Below, piece by piece: positions 51,281-60,145 of a DNA stretch of 64,000 nucleotides. Position numbers and translations under genes: made by a program. The stretch lies in assembly GCF_000786205.1 (NCBI RefSeq), contig NZ_JROH01000003.1, positions 98,180 to 162,179 of the forward strand, written 5' to 3'. Numbering within the stretch: the stretch's first letter is position 1; every line of letters begins with the position of its first letter. The notes below the pieces were generated by a model. The model was not told where the DNA came from, did not search any database, and was given only the letters and a program-made list of their open reading frames with translations. Source of the DNA: Sphingomonas sp. 37zxx. GTDB taxonomy: Bacteria; Pseudomonadota; Alphaproteobacteria; Sphingomonadales; Sphingomonadaceae.

Positions 51281-52186
51281 ATGACACAAACCCCCTCCCC
51301 CCATTGCGGCCTGGTCGCCGTCGTCGGCGCGCCCAATGCCGGCAAGTCCACGTTGGTCAACGCGCTGGTCGGCCAGAAGGTCGCGATCGTCAGTCCAAAG
51401 GCGCAGACCACGCGCGTCCGGCTGATGGGGATCGCGATCGAGGGCGAGACGCAGTTGCTGCTGGTCGACACCCCCGGCATCTTCGATCCCAAGCGCCGCT
51501 TCGATCGCGCGATGGTGACCGCCGCCTGGGAAGGTGCCGAAGGGGCCGACGCGATCGCGTTCGTCGTCGATGCCAAATCGGGGCTGCCCGAAAAGGTGAC
51601 GGTGATCGCCGAGCGGCTGGCGTCGCGCAAGGAGCCCAAGCTGCTGATCCTCAACAAGGTCGACCTGGCCGACAAGCCGCGCCTGCTGACGCATGCCGAG
51701 CGGCTGAACGCGCTGCTGCCCTTCGACGAAACCTTCTTCGTCTCGGCAACCACCGGCGACGGGATTGCCGAACTCAAGACCGCGCTGACCCGCCGGATGC
51801 CGCAGGGGCCGTGGCACTTCCCCGCCGACCAGGTGAGCGACGCCAGCGAACGGATGCTCGCCGCCGAAGTCACGCGCGAGCAGATATTCCTCCAGCTCCA
51901 CGCCGAACTGCCCTACGCCAGCGCGGTCGAGACCGAGCAATATATCGAGCGGCCCGACGGATCGGTCGAACTCCACCAGCAAATCCTGGTCGAACGCGAC
52001 ACCCAGCGCGCGATCGTGCTGGGCAAGGGCGGATCGCGGATCAAGGAAATCGGCGCCCGCGCGCGCGCCGAACTATCGCGGGTGATGGGGGTGCCGGTGC
52101 ATTTGTATCTGCATGTGAAGGTCAAGCCCGGCTGGGACGACGACCGGACGCTGAACAACGACATGGGGCTCGACTGGGTGGATTGA
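51281..52186 (+). CDS. era: GTPase Era
   Basis: A 301-residue GTPase needed for 16S rRNA maturation and 30S assembly. G1 is GAPNAGKST (about 16-24), the switch includes AQTTRVRLMG, G3 is DTPGIF, G4 is NKVD, and the C-terminal KH domain is ILVERDTQRAIVLGKGGSRIKEIGARARAELSRVM (GKGGxxIKxI loop). It follows rnc but with about 315 bp of repeat-rich sequence between them, so it may need its own promoter. Confidence 0.95.
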   Translation: MTQTPSPHCGLVAVVGAPNAGKSTLVNALVGQKVAIVSPKAQTTRVRLMGIAIEGETQLLLVDTPGIFDPKRRFDRAMVTAAWEGAEGADAIAFVVDAKSGLPEKVTVIAERLASRKEPKLLILNKVDLADKPRLLTHAERLNALLPFDETFFVSATTGDGIAELKTALTRRMPQGPWHFPADQVSDASERMLAAEVTREQIFLQLHAELPYASAVETEQYIERPDGSVELHQQILVERDTQRAIVLGKGGSRIKEIGARARAELSRVMGVPVHLYLHVKVKPGWDDDRTLNNDMGLDWVD

Positions 52187-52194
52187 GGCGAGGA

Positions 52195-52273
52195 CTAGTG
52201 GATTGATTTTGACATTCGCATCCCGCCTGCGGCACGCTCTCGCTGCGAATGTCAAAATCATAAAATCCACTAG
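52195..52273. repeat. CTAGTGG palindromic element, copy 1
   Basis: Outer arms CTAGTGGATT/AATCCACTAG and inner arms GATTTTGACATTCGCA/TGCGAATGTCAAAATC (perfect, 16 bp). The inner stem closes around a 23-nt centre. A 4-nt ATAA bulge is on the right side. The element ends in CTAG on both sides. Confidence 0.85.
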
Positions 52274-52286
52274 AATCAAATAATTG

Positions 52287-52363
52287 CTAGTGGTCCTGGA
52301 GATTCTGACATTTGCTCCTGACTGAGCCGAAGGGGGTAGCAAATGTCAGAATCGGACCACTAG
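52287..52363. repeat. CTAGTGG palindromic element, copy 2
   Basis: Outer arms CTAGTGGTCC/GGACCACTAG, inner arms GATTCTGACATTTGCT (52301-52316)/AGCAAATGTCAGAATC (52338-52353), centre 21 nt. It has the same plan as copy 1 with a 4-nt TGGA bulge on the left instead of the right. Stem positions that differ from copy 1 change on both sides so pairing is kept. Confidence 0.85.
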
Positions 52364-52602
52364 GGGCCTGGTCCTAAAGGAGCATGATCGTCGGCGTCGA
52401 TCCAGACGACGTGCGAATCGATTTCCAGCCGCAGGATCGCGCGTAGCGCCTCTACTCGCGCGCGAATTTCCTCGCGGCGGGCGTCGTTGGCCTGGCGCTG
52501 GGCATAGAGCAGGTCGGCCAGGTCGGTCGCGCCCATCCGACGGGCCATCAACCTGGTCGGCGTGCCGGGTCTGATCGCGGCGGCACGGGCGTGAATACGC
52601 AC
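52360..52602 (-). pseudogene. Efflux outer-membrane channel (TolC/CzcC-type) C-terminal remnant
   Basis: The 80-residue frame reads ARRMGATDLADLLYAQRQANDARREEIRARVEALRAILRLEIDSHVVWIDADDH, the pattern of the last helical hairpin of outer-membrane efflux proteins (x-A/G-x-x-D/G-L-A-D/E-L-L-x-A-Q/R-R-Q... L-D-A/S-H-x-x-W). Only this end remains: upstream the homology stops at an inverted repeat (52592-52618), and its stop codon (TAG in CTAG) is inside palindrome copy 2. Without the barrel and the rest of the coiled coil it cannot be functional. Confidence 0.45.
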
Positions 52603-52618
52603 CCTTTTTGCGTATTCA
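52592..52618. repeat. Inverted repeat at the broken end of the efflux-channel remnant
   Basis: TGAATACGC (52592-52600) and GCGTATTCA (52610-52618) are perfect inverted arms around ACCCTTTTT. It lies exactly where similarity to the efflux protein ends; it may be a terminator in the plus direction or an element scar. Confidence 0.6.
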
Positions 52619-52921
52619 GACCATACCGGACCTCCACCAGCGCCCTCTCACCCACTCAAGGCTCCTAAAGACCACCTCGTGCAATTTGACTCGCCGAACC
52701 GCCCGGGATCGGAAATCGTCAAAGCCCACCTCGCTGTTCACGACTTTCCACACGGTCTGCACAAGTCTTGCATCACGCCAGCCAAGGCCGAAATCCAGCC
52801 GCTGCACTGATGCACATATCCGATGCACCCGCATTCGGCTCGTACGAGGGCAAATCCCAACATCGCACCCCTTGCAGGACCGGCGAATTGCAAGCGGCAG
52901 TGACATCCCTTCCCTTGCTGC
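52619..52921. other. Gene-poor stretch
   Basis: Some 300 bp between the inverted repeat and the end of the aminopeptidase gene. Open frames exist on both strands (e.g. plus from 52608, minus to 52616) but none has recognisable domains, a ribosome site or a convincing start. Base composition is lower in G/C than the flanking genes. I see no RNA gene or further repeat here. Confidence 0.5.
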
Positions 52922-55900
52922 TCAATCGGCGATTGCCACGACATTGTCGTCGGCGTTGCGATCGACATATTTGTTGTAGGGATCGACGCCAGCGAAAGTC
53001 GGGCGGCGGGAGGTCACGATGCGTATCTGCTGCTGCCCGCTGCGGATGGGGCGGCGTTCGATCGAAACCACGTTGGGCCTGGCGAAATCGCCGATGCCGG
53101 GGCGCGCGGTGAAGACACCGATCTCGATCAGGTCGTTCAGCGGTGCTTGTTTCTCGATCCCCTTGCCATCGGCATAAGCCTTACCCGCCGTGACGGTCAG
53201 GGTGGTTTCGAAGCGTCCGCCGGCGATCGGACGGACCGTCGCCGCGGTGGTTTTCAGATCGTAGATGGTGATCCGTTCGAGCAGGTCGGACACCAGCTGC
53301 CGCTCGCCATCGTTGCGCGCCAGGCCGCGAAATCCCTCAACCAGATCGGTCGATCGGGCATAGGGCGCACCCTTGAAGCGATAGCGATCGACCAGCGCCG
53401 CAAGCATCGCGTTGACGCGGTCCTCGCCCAGCCGGTCCTGCAGCAGATACATCACCACCGCGCCCTTGCGGTAATGGATATATCCCTGATTCTCGACCCG
53501 GTTGAGCGGCAGTTCCTCGATCGCTTCGCTGCCACGCGCGCGAAGATAACTGTCGAGTTCGTATTTCAGGAAACGGCGGATGCGATCGTCGCCATACATA
53601 TCCTTCATCACCATCAGCGCGCCATATTGCGCCAGCGTCTCGACCAGCATCGTGCCGCCCTGCATGTCGGCGCTGATCAGCTGATGCGCCCAATATTGGT
53701 GCGCCAGCTCGTGCGCGGTGACATAGGTTACATAATCGATCGCCTTGGGATCGCGGGTATCGGCGATGAAGCCGATCTTTTCCGAATAGGGAATGGTGCC
53801 GGCAAACGCCTGGGCGAAGGCGGCATAGCCCGGAAACTCGACGATCCGGGCATAGTCGAATTGATAGGGGCCGAACGCCCGTTCGAAATAGCCGAGCGAC
53901 CGCTGCATCGCCGCCAGCATCCGTGGGACGTTATAGGCATGGCCGGGGTGGTGATACACGCTGAGCGCGACGTCGCCCGCGCGCGCCGTCGCCTCGGCAT
54001 AGCCCGCCGATTGGACCGAGAAAAAGGCAAGGATCGGCGCGGTCGATACGAAACGCGCGGTGCGGCGGCCATCGGCGGTGGTGTCCGACACGCGGCGGCC
54101 GGGCGCGATCGGCACCTGATCGGCGCTGGTCGACAGCGTGATGTCGCTCATTACCCAGCTGGCATTGCCGATATAGTTGCGCCGCGTTGCCGACATATCT
54201 TCGAGCTTGGCCATGCGCTGCTCGGCGGGCAGGCCGTATTTGCGCCGCTCGGCGCGGTCGGTGAGCAAGCCGAAGCGCTGCATCCCGATCTGCGGCGCAA
54301 ATTCGCTGTTGTTGAGGAAGCTGCCATTGGCGACCAACCGGGTGTCGTCGCCATTGGCGCGAAGCCCGCGCTGTTGGCGCATCGTGGTGAAATCGAGCAC
54401 GGTGCGTGCCCCTGGTGCCAGCGGGGTATCGAAACGATAGATGCGATATTGCAGCACCGAATCGTCCATCGCCAGCCGCGCACCGGGCACGCGAAGCCCG
54501 GTAATCCGCATCGAGGGATCGGCGGCACGGACATGCAGTGTCTCGAGCGGCGCGCCGGTATCGTTGATCAGCCAGAAACGGCCGCGCGCCTCCATTCGCC
54601 GACGCTCAGGGTATAGATCGACCTTGATCCGCATTGCCGTCGCCGATGGCTGGCGCACGGTTTCGTAGCGCAGGTAGCGCTTTTCATACCGCGCCAATTG
54701 CGCGTTGTTGTCGTCGCGGGTGCGGTATTCATTCAGGATGTTCATGTTCCAGTACAAGAACCCGCCGGTCGAAACGAAGACCAGCAGCGCGGCGGCGATG
54801 ATCGCGCCGGGCGCCCCCTTGAGCCGGGCGGGCAGTCGCGCCAGCCGTGCCTTCAGCCGCGTTTCGGTGCCGCGCCGCCACAGCAGATGCGCCAGCACCG
54901 CCAGGATGACCGCGAAAGCACCCCAGTATAGCCGCAGCCACCACCCCGCCGGCCCGCCGACCTGATCGCCGTTCATATCCGAAAGCTGCGGCGTGCCGGT
55001 GCTGCCGTACAGATACAGCGGATGTTCGAAGCCGATGTTCGCCAAGGTGATCGTCGCGACGAGATAGACGACCATCAGCGCCCAGCCGACATATTTGTTG
55101 GGGCTGAGCGCCTGCAGGAATACCGCCAGCACCGCGATCAGCAGCATGTCGACCGACAGCGGGACCAGATACCAGCCGAGATATTGGCCAAGCTCGATGC
55201 TGGCACCGCCGCGGATCACCTGGACCAGCATCGCGGCGACAACCGATACCGCCAGCGTCGCGAACAACACGATCGCCACCGCGAGCGTCTTGGGCACCAT
55301 ATACGCCCAATTGGGCAAGGCGGTCGCGTCGACGATCTCGTGCATCCGCCGATCGCGGTCGCGCCACACGACTTCGCCCGCATAATAGATCGCGATGACG
55401 ATCGGGATAATGCCGAAACTGCCGAACAGCACTTCGAGGATTGCGAAGGTCAGCGGTCGCCCGGGCGTGCCATAGGCCTGGTTCGCCCCCAGCAGGCCGC
55501 CGACCGCATTGGCAAGACCGATCGCCAGCAGCACGAAAAAGGCAGGGCTCTTGAGCACCTGTCCGATCTCGAACCGGCATCGCTTCAGTAACTGGGTGCT
55601 GCGTGCCGCCTCGGGGTTCGTCGCGGGCAGCTTGGCGACCATTACCGGCGGCAGCGCAGCGAGCTTCGCCTCGCGCTTGGCCGCACGCCGCATCCGGCGC
55701 TTCGACATGCCGCGTTCGGCAAAGCTGAACCGCGCATAGGCCAGCAGAAGTGCGAGCGCTGCAACGACGAACGCCAGCGAGCGATTGACGAGCAATGCAC
55801 CCTCGAGCGGGGGAATCATCGTATTGGATTCGGCCGCGGTCCAATATCGCGCGGTCACTGCGAATGCGCCAATGCCGAACGGTTCGAAATAGGCGACGCT

Positions 55901-56509
55901 GTCGCGCCATTCGGGACGCGACTGGATGACGCCGATCAGCACGAAATAGCCGACGAGGAAGACGATCACCCCCAGATAGCTGTACACCATCGACCGCGTC
56001 AGCGTCGCTACCGCAAAGAAGATCGCCGCAGTCAGCACCACATTGGGCAGCGCCAGCACGAAATAGGCGAAGGCATAGTCCCGCAGTCGGTTCGGCCCCA
56101 GCGTTTCGGCATCGAGCCAAGGCATCAGCGAACCGAGCCAGATCGCCAGCGGCACCGCGGCAAAGGCGATAACAGCAGCCCCGAGCGCGCCGGCGAAGCG
56201 ACCGATCAGATAGTCGAACTTCACCACCCGCGTCGATCGCACCATCGGCCCGAAGCCGCTTTCGTCGTCACGCACGATGACGTTGGCAACGAACGCGGTG
56301 GTCACGAACATGAAAAAGATCGACAGGATCAGATGCGTCTGCGCGATCGCAAAGGGCGAATTGACGTGGACATTGCCGCCGCTCCCGATCTGGATCTGAT
56401 CGATCGTCGTCGCGCCGAAGGTGAGCAGGAAGAACAGGATCGCGACGACCCAGAAGACGGGGCTGCCGAGTTGATAGCGAAGCTCGAAGGCGGCGATGCG
56501 GGCGAACAT
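52922..56509 (-). CDS. ABC-2 permease fused to an M1 family aminopeptidase
   Basis: A 1195-residue membrane protein. The N-terminal half has two ABC-2 permease-like blocks of helices (about 10-245 and 315-590), for example PVFWVVAILFFLLTFGATTI and FFVLLAIGLANAVGG. The C-terminal half is an exported M1 metallopeptidase: the zinc motif HELAHQYWAHQ lies near 931, with the downstream Glu in ETLAQYGALM about 20 residues later. It pairs with the ATPase gene 17 bp upstream. Such permease-peptidase proteins recur in proteobacteria; the likely role is transport or extraction coupled to peptide trimming. Substrate is unknown. Confidence 0.88.
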   Translation of the reverse strand: MFARIAAFELRYQLGSPVFWVVAILFFLLTFGATTIDQIQIGSGGNVHVNSPFAIAQTHLILSIFFMFVTTAFVANVIVRDDESGFGPMVRSTRVVKFDYLIGRFAGALGAAVIAFAAVPLAIWLGSLMPWLDAETLGPNRLRDYAFAYFVLALPNVVLTAAIFFAVATLTRSMVYSYLGVIVFLVGYFVLIGVIQSRPEWRDSVAYFEPFGIGAFAVTARYWTAAESNTMIPPLEGALLVNRSLAFVVAALALLLAYARFSFAERGMSKRRMRRAAKREAKLAALPPVMVAKLPATNPEAARSTQLLKRCRFEIGQVLKSPAFFVLLAIGLANAVGGLLGANQAYGTPGRPLTFAILEVLFGSFGIIPIVIAIYYAGEVVWRDRDRRMHEIVDATALPNWAYMVPKTLAVAIVLFATLAVSVVAAMLVQVIRGGASIELGQYLGWYLVPLSVDMLLIAVLAVFLQALSPNKYVGWALMVVYLVATITLANIGFEHPLYLYGSTGTPQLSDMNGDQVGGPAGWWLRLYWGAFAVILAVLAHLLWRRGTETRLKARLARLPARLKGAPGAIIAAALLVFVSTGGFLYWNMNILNEYRTRDDNNAQLARYEKRYLRYETVRQPSATAMRIKVDLYPERRRMEARGRFWLINDTGAPLETLHVRAADPSMRITGLRVPGARLAMDDSVLQYRIYRFDTPLAPGARTVLDFTTMRQQRGLRANGDDTRLVANGSFLNNSEFAPQIGMQRFGLLTDRAERRKYGLPAEQRMAKLEDMSATRRNYIGNASWVMSDITLSTSADQVPIAPGRRVSDTTADGRRTARFVSTAPILAFFSVQSAGYAEATARAGDVALSVYHHPGHAYNVPRMLAAMQRSLGYFERAFGPYQFDYARIVEFPGYAAFAQAFAGTIPYSEKIGFIADTRDPKAIDYVTYVTAHELAHQYWAHQLISADMQGGTMLVETLAQYGALMVMKDMYGDDRIRRFLKYELDSYLRARGSEAIEELPLNRVENQGYIHYRKGAVVMYLLQDRLGEDRVNAMLAALVDRYRFKGAPYARSTDLVEGFRGLARNDGERQLVSDLLERITIYDLKTTAATVRPIAGGRFETTLTVTAGKAYADGKGIEKQAPLNDLIEIGVFTARPGIGDFARPNVVSIERRPIRSGQQQIRIVTSRRPTFAGVDPYNKYVDRNADDNVVAIAD

Positions 56510-56526
56510 GCGCTGCTCTCCCCCGC

Positions 56527-57423
56527 TCAGGCGGCTTGCGCGGGCGCGGGCGTGCGGCGGCTGTGCGCGAGCGTCGAGAAGTAGACGTCCTCCAGCCCGC
56601 CATCGACGCTGGTGAACCCGTCGCCCGGATCGCCAGATGCCAGGACGTGGATCACCGTCCGGCCTGCGAACAGCCGGGTCGAGATCACCTCATGCCGCTC
56701 GCGATAGGCGTCGAGCTGGTCGCGCGCGATCGTCTTGGCCCAGATGCTGCCGCGCGTCTGCGCGATCAGATCGTGCGGCGCGCCTTCGCGCTGGATCCGC
56801 CCGCCCGCCAGGATCGCCATGCGCGGGCACAGATCGGCGACGTCCTCGACGATGTGCGTCGACAGGATGATGACGACATTCTCGCCGATCTCGGCAAGCA
56901 GGTTGAGGAAGCGATTGCGCTCCTCGGGGTCGAGCCCAGCGGTCGGCTCATCGACGATGATCAGTTCGGGATTGCCGATCAGCGCCTGCGCGATCCCGAA
57001 GCGCTGCCGCATCCCGCCCGAAAAGCCCGCAATCGCCTTCTTGCGCACCGACCATAAATTGGTCTGGTTGAGCAATGTCTCGACCGTCGCCTTGCGATCG
57101 GCGGCCGAGGCGACGCCCTTGAGCACCGCCATGTGATCGAGCATGTCATAGGCCGATACGCGCGGGTACACCCCGAAATCCTGCGGCAGATAGCCGAGTG
57201 TGCGGCGAAGCCGTTCGGGTTGGCCGATCACGTCGATGTCGCCGAAGGTGATCGCACCCTCGCTGGGCGTCTGGAGCGTGGCGATCGTGCGCATCAGCGT
57301 CGATTTGCCGGCGCCATTGGGGCCTAGCAGCCCGTACATCCCCTTGGGGATCGACAGGCTGACGCCGTCGAGTGCGCGCGTGCCATTGGCATAGACATGG
57401 CTGATGTTGTTGAGTTCGAGCAT
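56527..57423 (-). CDS. ABC transporter ATP-binding protein
   Basis: A 298-residue ATPase: GLLGPNGAGKSTLMRTIATL (Walker A), FSGGMRQRFGIAQALIGNPELIIVDEPTAGLDPEERNRFLNLL (signature and Walker B), with the switch His in STHIVEDVADLCPRMAIL. The C-terminal extension of about 80 residues is typical of ABC-2-type exporters. It forms an operon with the permease/aminopeptidase gene, 17 bp downstream, and energises it. Confidence 0.92.
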   Translation of the reverse strand: MLELNNISHVYANGTRALDGVSLSIPKGMYGLLGPNGAGKSTLMRTIATLQTPSEGAITFGDIDVIGQPERLRRTLGYLPQDFGVYPRVSAYDMLDHMAVLKGVASAADRKATVETLLNQTNLWSVRKKAIAGFSGGMRQRFGIAQALIGNPELIIVDEPTAGLDPEERNRFLNLLAEIGENVVIILSTHIVEDVADLCPRMAILAGGRIQREGAPHDLIAQTRGSIWAKTIARDQLDAYRERHEVISTRLFAGRTVIHVLASGDPGDGFTSVDGGLEDVYFSTLAHSRRTPAPAQAA

Positions 57424-57667
57424 CTTACCCCCCGGTCAGGCAGCAAAGCTAACACGGTGTATTGCCGTGGCAAAGCACTATTAAACGGTCTTTGGGGGCA
57501 TCCTATCTCGCGCATACCGGTCGTTTTCGCCGCAACGCCTCCCCCTTCGGCCCGGATGGAATACAAGCGCGCCTAGTCGCGAGGCCAGGATCAGTGTAGC
57601 CAGGGCATGAGGGGCCATTGGCCGAGCATGTTGCTCAAGCTGAACCTCGAATACCGGAGCGACCGAC

Positions 57668-57823
57668 ATACCACGCAAACCCAATTACGACTTTGAGCGC
57701 CGCGAGCGCGAAAAGACCAAGGCAGCCGAGTCCGCCAAGAAGGCGCAAGCCAAGCTGGACAAGCGCGCCGCTGAACAAGCAGCCCCCGATTCCGATCCAT
57801 CAGACGGATCGACTATCGGCTGA
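57668..57823 (+). CDS. Small charged protein upstream of rsgA, apparent ATA start
   Basis: A 51-residue protein PRKPNYDFERREREKTKAAESAKKAQAKLDKRAAEQAAP..., rich in Lys/Arg/Glu/Ala and probably a helix with a short N-terminal motif. Sphingomonad genomes often carry a small MPRKPNYDFERR-type protein with ATG. Here the codon at that position is ATA, with GGAG 8 nt upstream, while the previous in-frame codon set contains no ATG, GTG or TTG back to a TGA at 57641. Translation may start at ATA, as rare starts do, or the gene may be inactive. It ends 4 bp before rsgA. Confidence 0.6.
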   Translation: MPRKPNYDFERREREKTKAAESAKKAQAKLDKRAAEQAAPDSDPSDGSTIG

Positions 57824-57827
57824 AGCC

Positions 57828-58865
57828 ATGCTGGAAACGTCCGATCCCACGCTGATGGAACTTGGCTGGCGGCCCTTCTTCCATGAGCAAGTCTCCGCCG
57901 AGCAGCACCAGCATTGCCAGCCCGTTCGCGTCATGTCGGTGCATCGCGGCAGGGTGACGGTGTTGGGCGAAGGGTTTTCGGATTCGATCTCGTCCAGCTT
58001 GCCCGATCAAGGACAAGCGGATGACCGGCCCACCGTCGGCGACTGGCTGCTGATCGACCGGAATACCCAAAGCCCCGTCCGCATTCTCAACCGGGCGAGC
58101 CTGTTCAAACGGCCCGCCCCGGGGGACGAGCGCCGGGTCCAGCTCATCGCCGCCAACATCGATACGCTGTTCATCGTCACCTCCTGCAATCAGGATTTCA
58201 GCGTCGCCCGCCTCGAACGCTATCTGGTGCTCACGCGCGAGGTGGGCGTCGATCCGGTGGTCATTCTGACGAAGGCCGACCAGGCAGCGACGCCCGAACG
58301 CTTCGTCGATGCGGCACGCGCGCTCCAGTCGGGGTTGCAGGTGGCGCTGATCGACGGGCGCGATCGCGCGAGCGTCGCTGGCCTTGCTCGCTATTGCGGG
58401 CTGGGCAAGACCGTCGCGCTGGTCGGATCGTCGGGCGTCGGCAAATCGACCCTGATCAACACGCTGATGGGTTCAAACACCATCGCGACACAAGCGGTTC
58501 GCGAGGATGACGGCAAAGGTCGGCACACGACCACCGTCCGCCAGATGCATCGATTGGCCAGTGGCGTGGGCGGTGGCGGCTGGCTCGTCGACACCCCCGG
58601 CATGCGCGAGCTCCAGATGTCCGAAGTGGCCTCGGGCGTTATCGACGTCTTCGACGATGTGATCGCCGTGACGCTCGACTGCCGGTTCGCCAACTGCACC
58701 CATATCGACGAGCCGGGATGTGCCATCCAGCCTGCGATCGCGGCGGGGACGCTCGATCCCGCTCGCGTCGAACGCTGGCGCAAGCTTACCCAGGAAAATG
58801 CGGTGAATACCGGCGCTGCGGCGGTTCGCCGCGCTCGCCTGGGAAAAGCCAGGAAAAGGAGATGA
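57828..58865 (+). CDS. rsgA: Ribosome small subunit-dependent GTPase A
   Basis: A 345-residue circularly permuted GTPase that checks the 30S decoding site during maturation. G4 comes first (VVILTKADQ), then G1 GSSGVGKST (about 205) and G3 DTPGMRE. The N-terminal OB-like domain includes TVGDWLLIDRNTQSPVRILNRASLFKR. The zinc knuckle is DCRFANCTHIDEPGCAIQPAI with Cys/Cys/His/Cys. Start at Met 57828 (LETSDPTLMELGW); the frame is open to 57618, but that part overlaps the small gene. Confidence 0.93.
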   Translation: MLETSDPTLMELGWRPFFHEQVSAEQHQHCQPVRVMSVHRGRVTVLGEGFSDSISSSLPDQGQADDRPTVGDWLLIDRNTQSPVRILNRASLFKRPAPGDERRVQLIAANIDTLFIVTSCNQDFSVARLERYLVLTREVGVDPVVILTKADQAATPERFVDAARALQSGLQVALIDGRDRASVAGLARYCGLGKTVALVGSSGVGKSTLINTLMGSNTIATQAVREDDGKGRHTTTVRQMHRLASGVGGGGWLVDTPGMRELQMSEVASGVIDVFDDVIAVTLDCRFANCTHIDEPGCAIQPAIAAGTLDPARVERWRKLTQENAVNTGAAAVRRARLGKARKRR

Positions 58866-58868
58866 TGA

Positions 58869-59024
58869 TTGGCTGACCTCGACCTTCGGGCGCTCGAATC
58901 CGAGCGCCGGCGATTATGGGCCGAATGCCGCCTCAAGGGCCTGCCCAGGGGCACGCCCGAACGGCTCAGGATCGATGAGATCGACATGTTGCTGGCCGAT
59001 CACCGGGCAAAACCCGCCGGCTAA
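58869..59024 (+). CDS. Small protein downstream of rsgA, TTG start
   Basis: A 51-residue protein: TTG then ADLDLRALESERRRLWAECRLKGLPRGTPERLRIDEIDMLLADHRAKPAG. AGGAG in AAAAGGAG lies 7 nt before the TTG, overlapping the rsgA stop area, so it appears translationally coupled to rsgA. The segment is mostly helical and charged, without a known domain. Reading-frame conservation would confirm it. Confidence 0.5.
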   Translation: MADLDLRALESERRRLWAECRLKGLPRGTPERLRIDEIDMLLADHRAKPAG

Positions 59025-59061
59025 GCCAGGGGATTTCACGCTGGCCGATCCCTTTTATCAT

Positions 59062-59089
59062 CGTCATTCCCGCGAAGGCGGGAATGACG
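59062..59089. repeat. GTCATTCCCGCG palindromic repeat
   Basis: CGTCATTCCCGCG (59062-59074) and CGGGAATGACG (59079-59089) form a palindrome with a short loop (AAGG region). This element is very widespread among proteobacteria as a short dispersed repeat. It sits between the small gene and the LysR gene and may also act as a transcription stop. Confidence 0.85.
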
Positions 59090-59169
59090 ATGGAAATGCG
59101 GTAGCATCGCGTCAGGATGCTTTAGATTATATCGCCATCTTGCCGATGGGGTGCGTGGGAAACGACCAC

Positions 59170-60051
59170 TCACGCCGCGTTGAAACCCGCCATCTCCTCC
59201 ATCAGCCATTCGCGAAAACGCCGCATCGCGTTGAATTCGGGCCGCGAGATCAGGCGGGTCAGCCAATAGCGGCCGACATCGACCTCGACCGAAAAGGGCT
59301 GGACGAGCAATCCTGCCGCAAGCTCGCGCGCAAACATCACCGGCGGCAAAAGCGCAACGCCCAGGCCGGCGGCCGCCGCAGATGCCATGAGTGCGGAACT
59401 GTCGAACACCGGGCCACGAAGGATCGGGCCGGGCACGCCGGCGGCATCGAACCAGCGCGACCATTCATCCGGGCGGTACGAACGCAACAGCCGTTGATGC
59501 ACCAGGTCGAGCGGAGCGGTGAGCTGCGCCGCGATTGCCGGGGTGCATGCCGGTGCCATCGGTGCTGCCAATAATGGTTCCGAATGAGTGCCGTGCCACG
59601 CGCCGTCGCCAAATCGGATCGCGAAATCAAGCGCTTCGGCGGCCAGATCGACGCGATTATTGTTGGTCGAAATCCGCAAGTCGATCGATGGATGGGCGCG
59701 AGCGAACGCATCCAGGCGTGGGAGCAGCCAGCCGCTGGCGAACGTGCCGACGACGCCAATCTTCAGCGGTTCGCGAACATGACCCTCGCCATATTGGTCG
59801 AGCGCCGCAGCGACGCGATCGAACATTTCGGCGAGTACCGGCACCAATGTACGCCCCTCGTCGGTCAGCGCGAGCCCCCGCGGCAAGCGATGGAACAGCC
59901 GCGTGTCGAGCCGGCGCTCAAGCTGCGCCACCTGGTGGCTGACCGCGCCCTGGCTTACGCAAAGTTCGATCGCCGCACGGGTGAAATTCAGGTGGCGCGC
60001 CGCTGCTTCGAAGGCACGCAGGGCGTTCAGCGGCAATTGGGCGCGGTCCAT
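59170..60051 (-). CDS. AmpR-like LysR family transcriptional regulator
   Basis: A 293-residue LysR regulator beginning DRAQLPLNALRAFEAAARHLNFTRAAIELCVSQGAVSHQVAQLERRLDTRLFHRLPRGLALTDEG. That winged helix-turn-helix reads like AmpR, and the substrate domain (about 90-290) follows with LKIGVVGTFASGWLLPRLDAF. AmpR senses muropeptides and controls a divergently transcribed beta-lactamase gene, and the neighbour here is a B3 beta-lactamase, so the pairing is meaningful. Start Met 60051; the frame continues to 60075. The operator is probably in the 94-bp intergenic region. Confidence 0.88.
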   Translation of the reverse strand: MDRAQLPLNALRAFEAAARHLNFTRAAIELCVSQGAVSHQVAQLERRLDTRLFHRLPRGLALTDEGRTLVPVLAEMFDRVAAALDQYGEGHVREPLKIGVVGTFASGWLLPRLDAFARAHPSIDLRISTNNNRVDLAAEALDFAIRFGDGAWHGTHSEPLLAAPMAPACTPAIAAQLTAPLDLVHQRLLRSYRPDEWSRWFDAAGVPGPILRGPVFDSSALMASAAAAGLGVALLPPVMFARELAAGLLVQPFSVEVDVGRYWLTRLISRPEFNAMRRFREWLMEEMAGFNAA

Positions 60052-60068
60052 GCCCAAACCCTCATTTA

Positions 60069-60089
60069 TTCTCATGGCTTTGTCGAGAA
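60069..60089. promoter_or_regulatory. Candidate LysR operator between the AmpR-like gene and the beta-lactamase gene
   Basis: TTCTC (60069-60073) and GAGAA (60085-60089) form an inverted repeat with an 11-nt spacing (T-N11-A pattern typical of LysR-type sites). It lies in the middle of the divergent gap. Confidence 0.5.
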
Positions 60090-60145
60090 ATCATGCTTTG
60101 TCGTGGACGCGATCGGTCGGCAATTCGGGGGCGAAGGGAAATGAA

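Noticed and set aside
52616..52906. Minus-strand open frame as a transposase remnant
   Set aside because: No DDE or other motif was recognised and the frame has no start signal.
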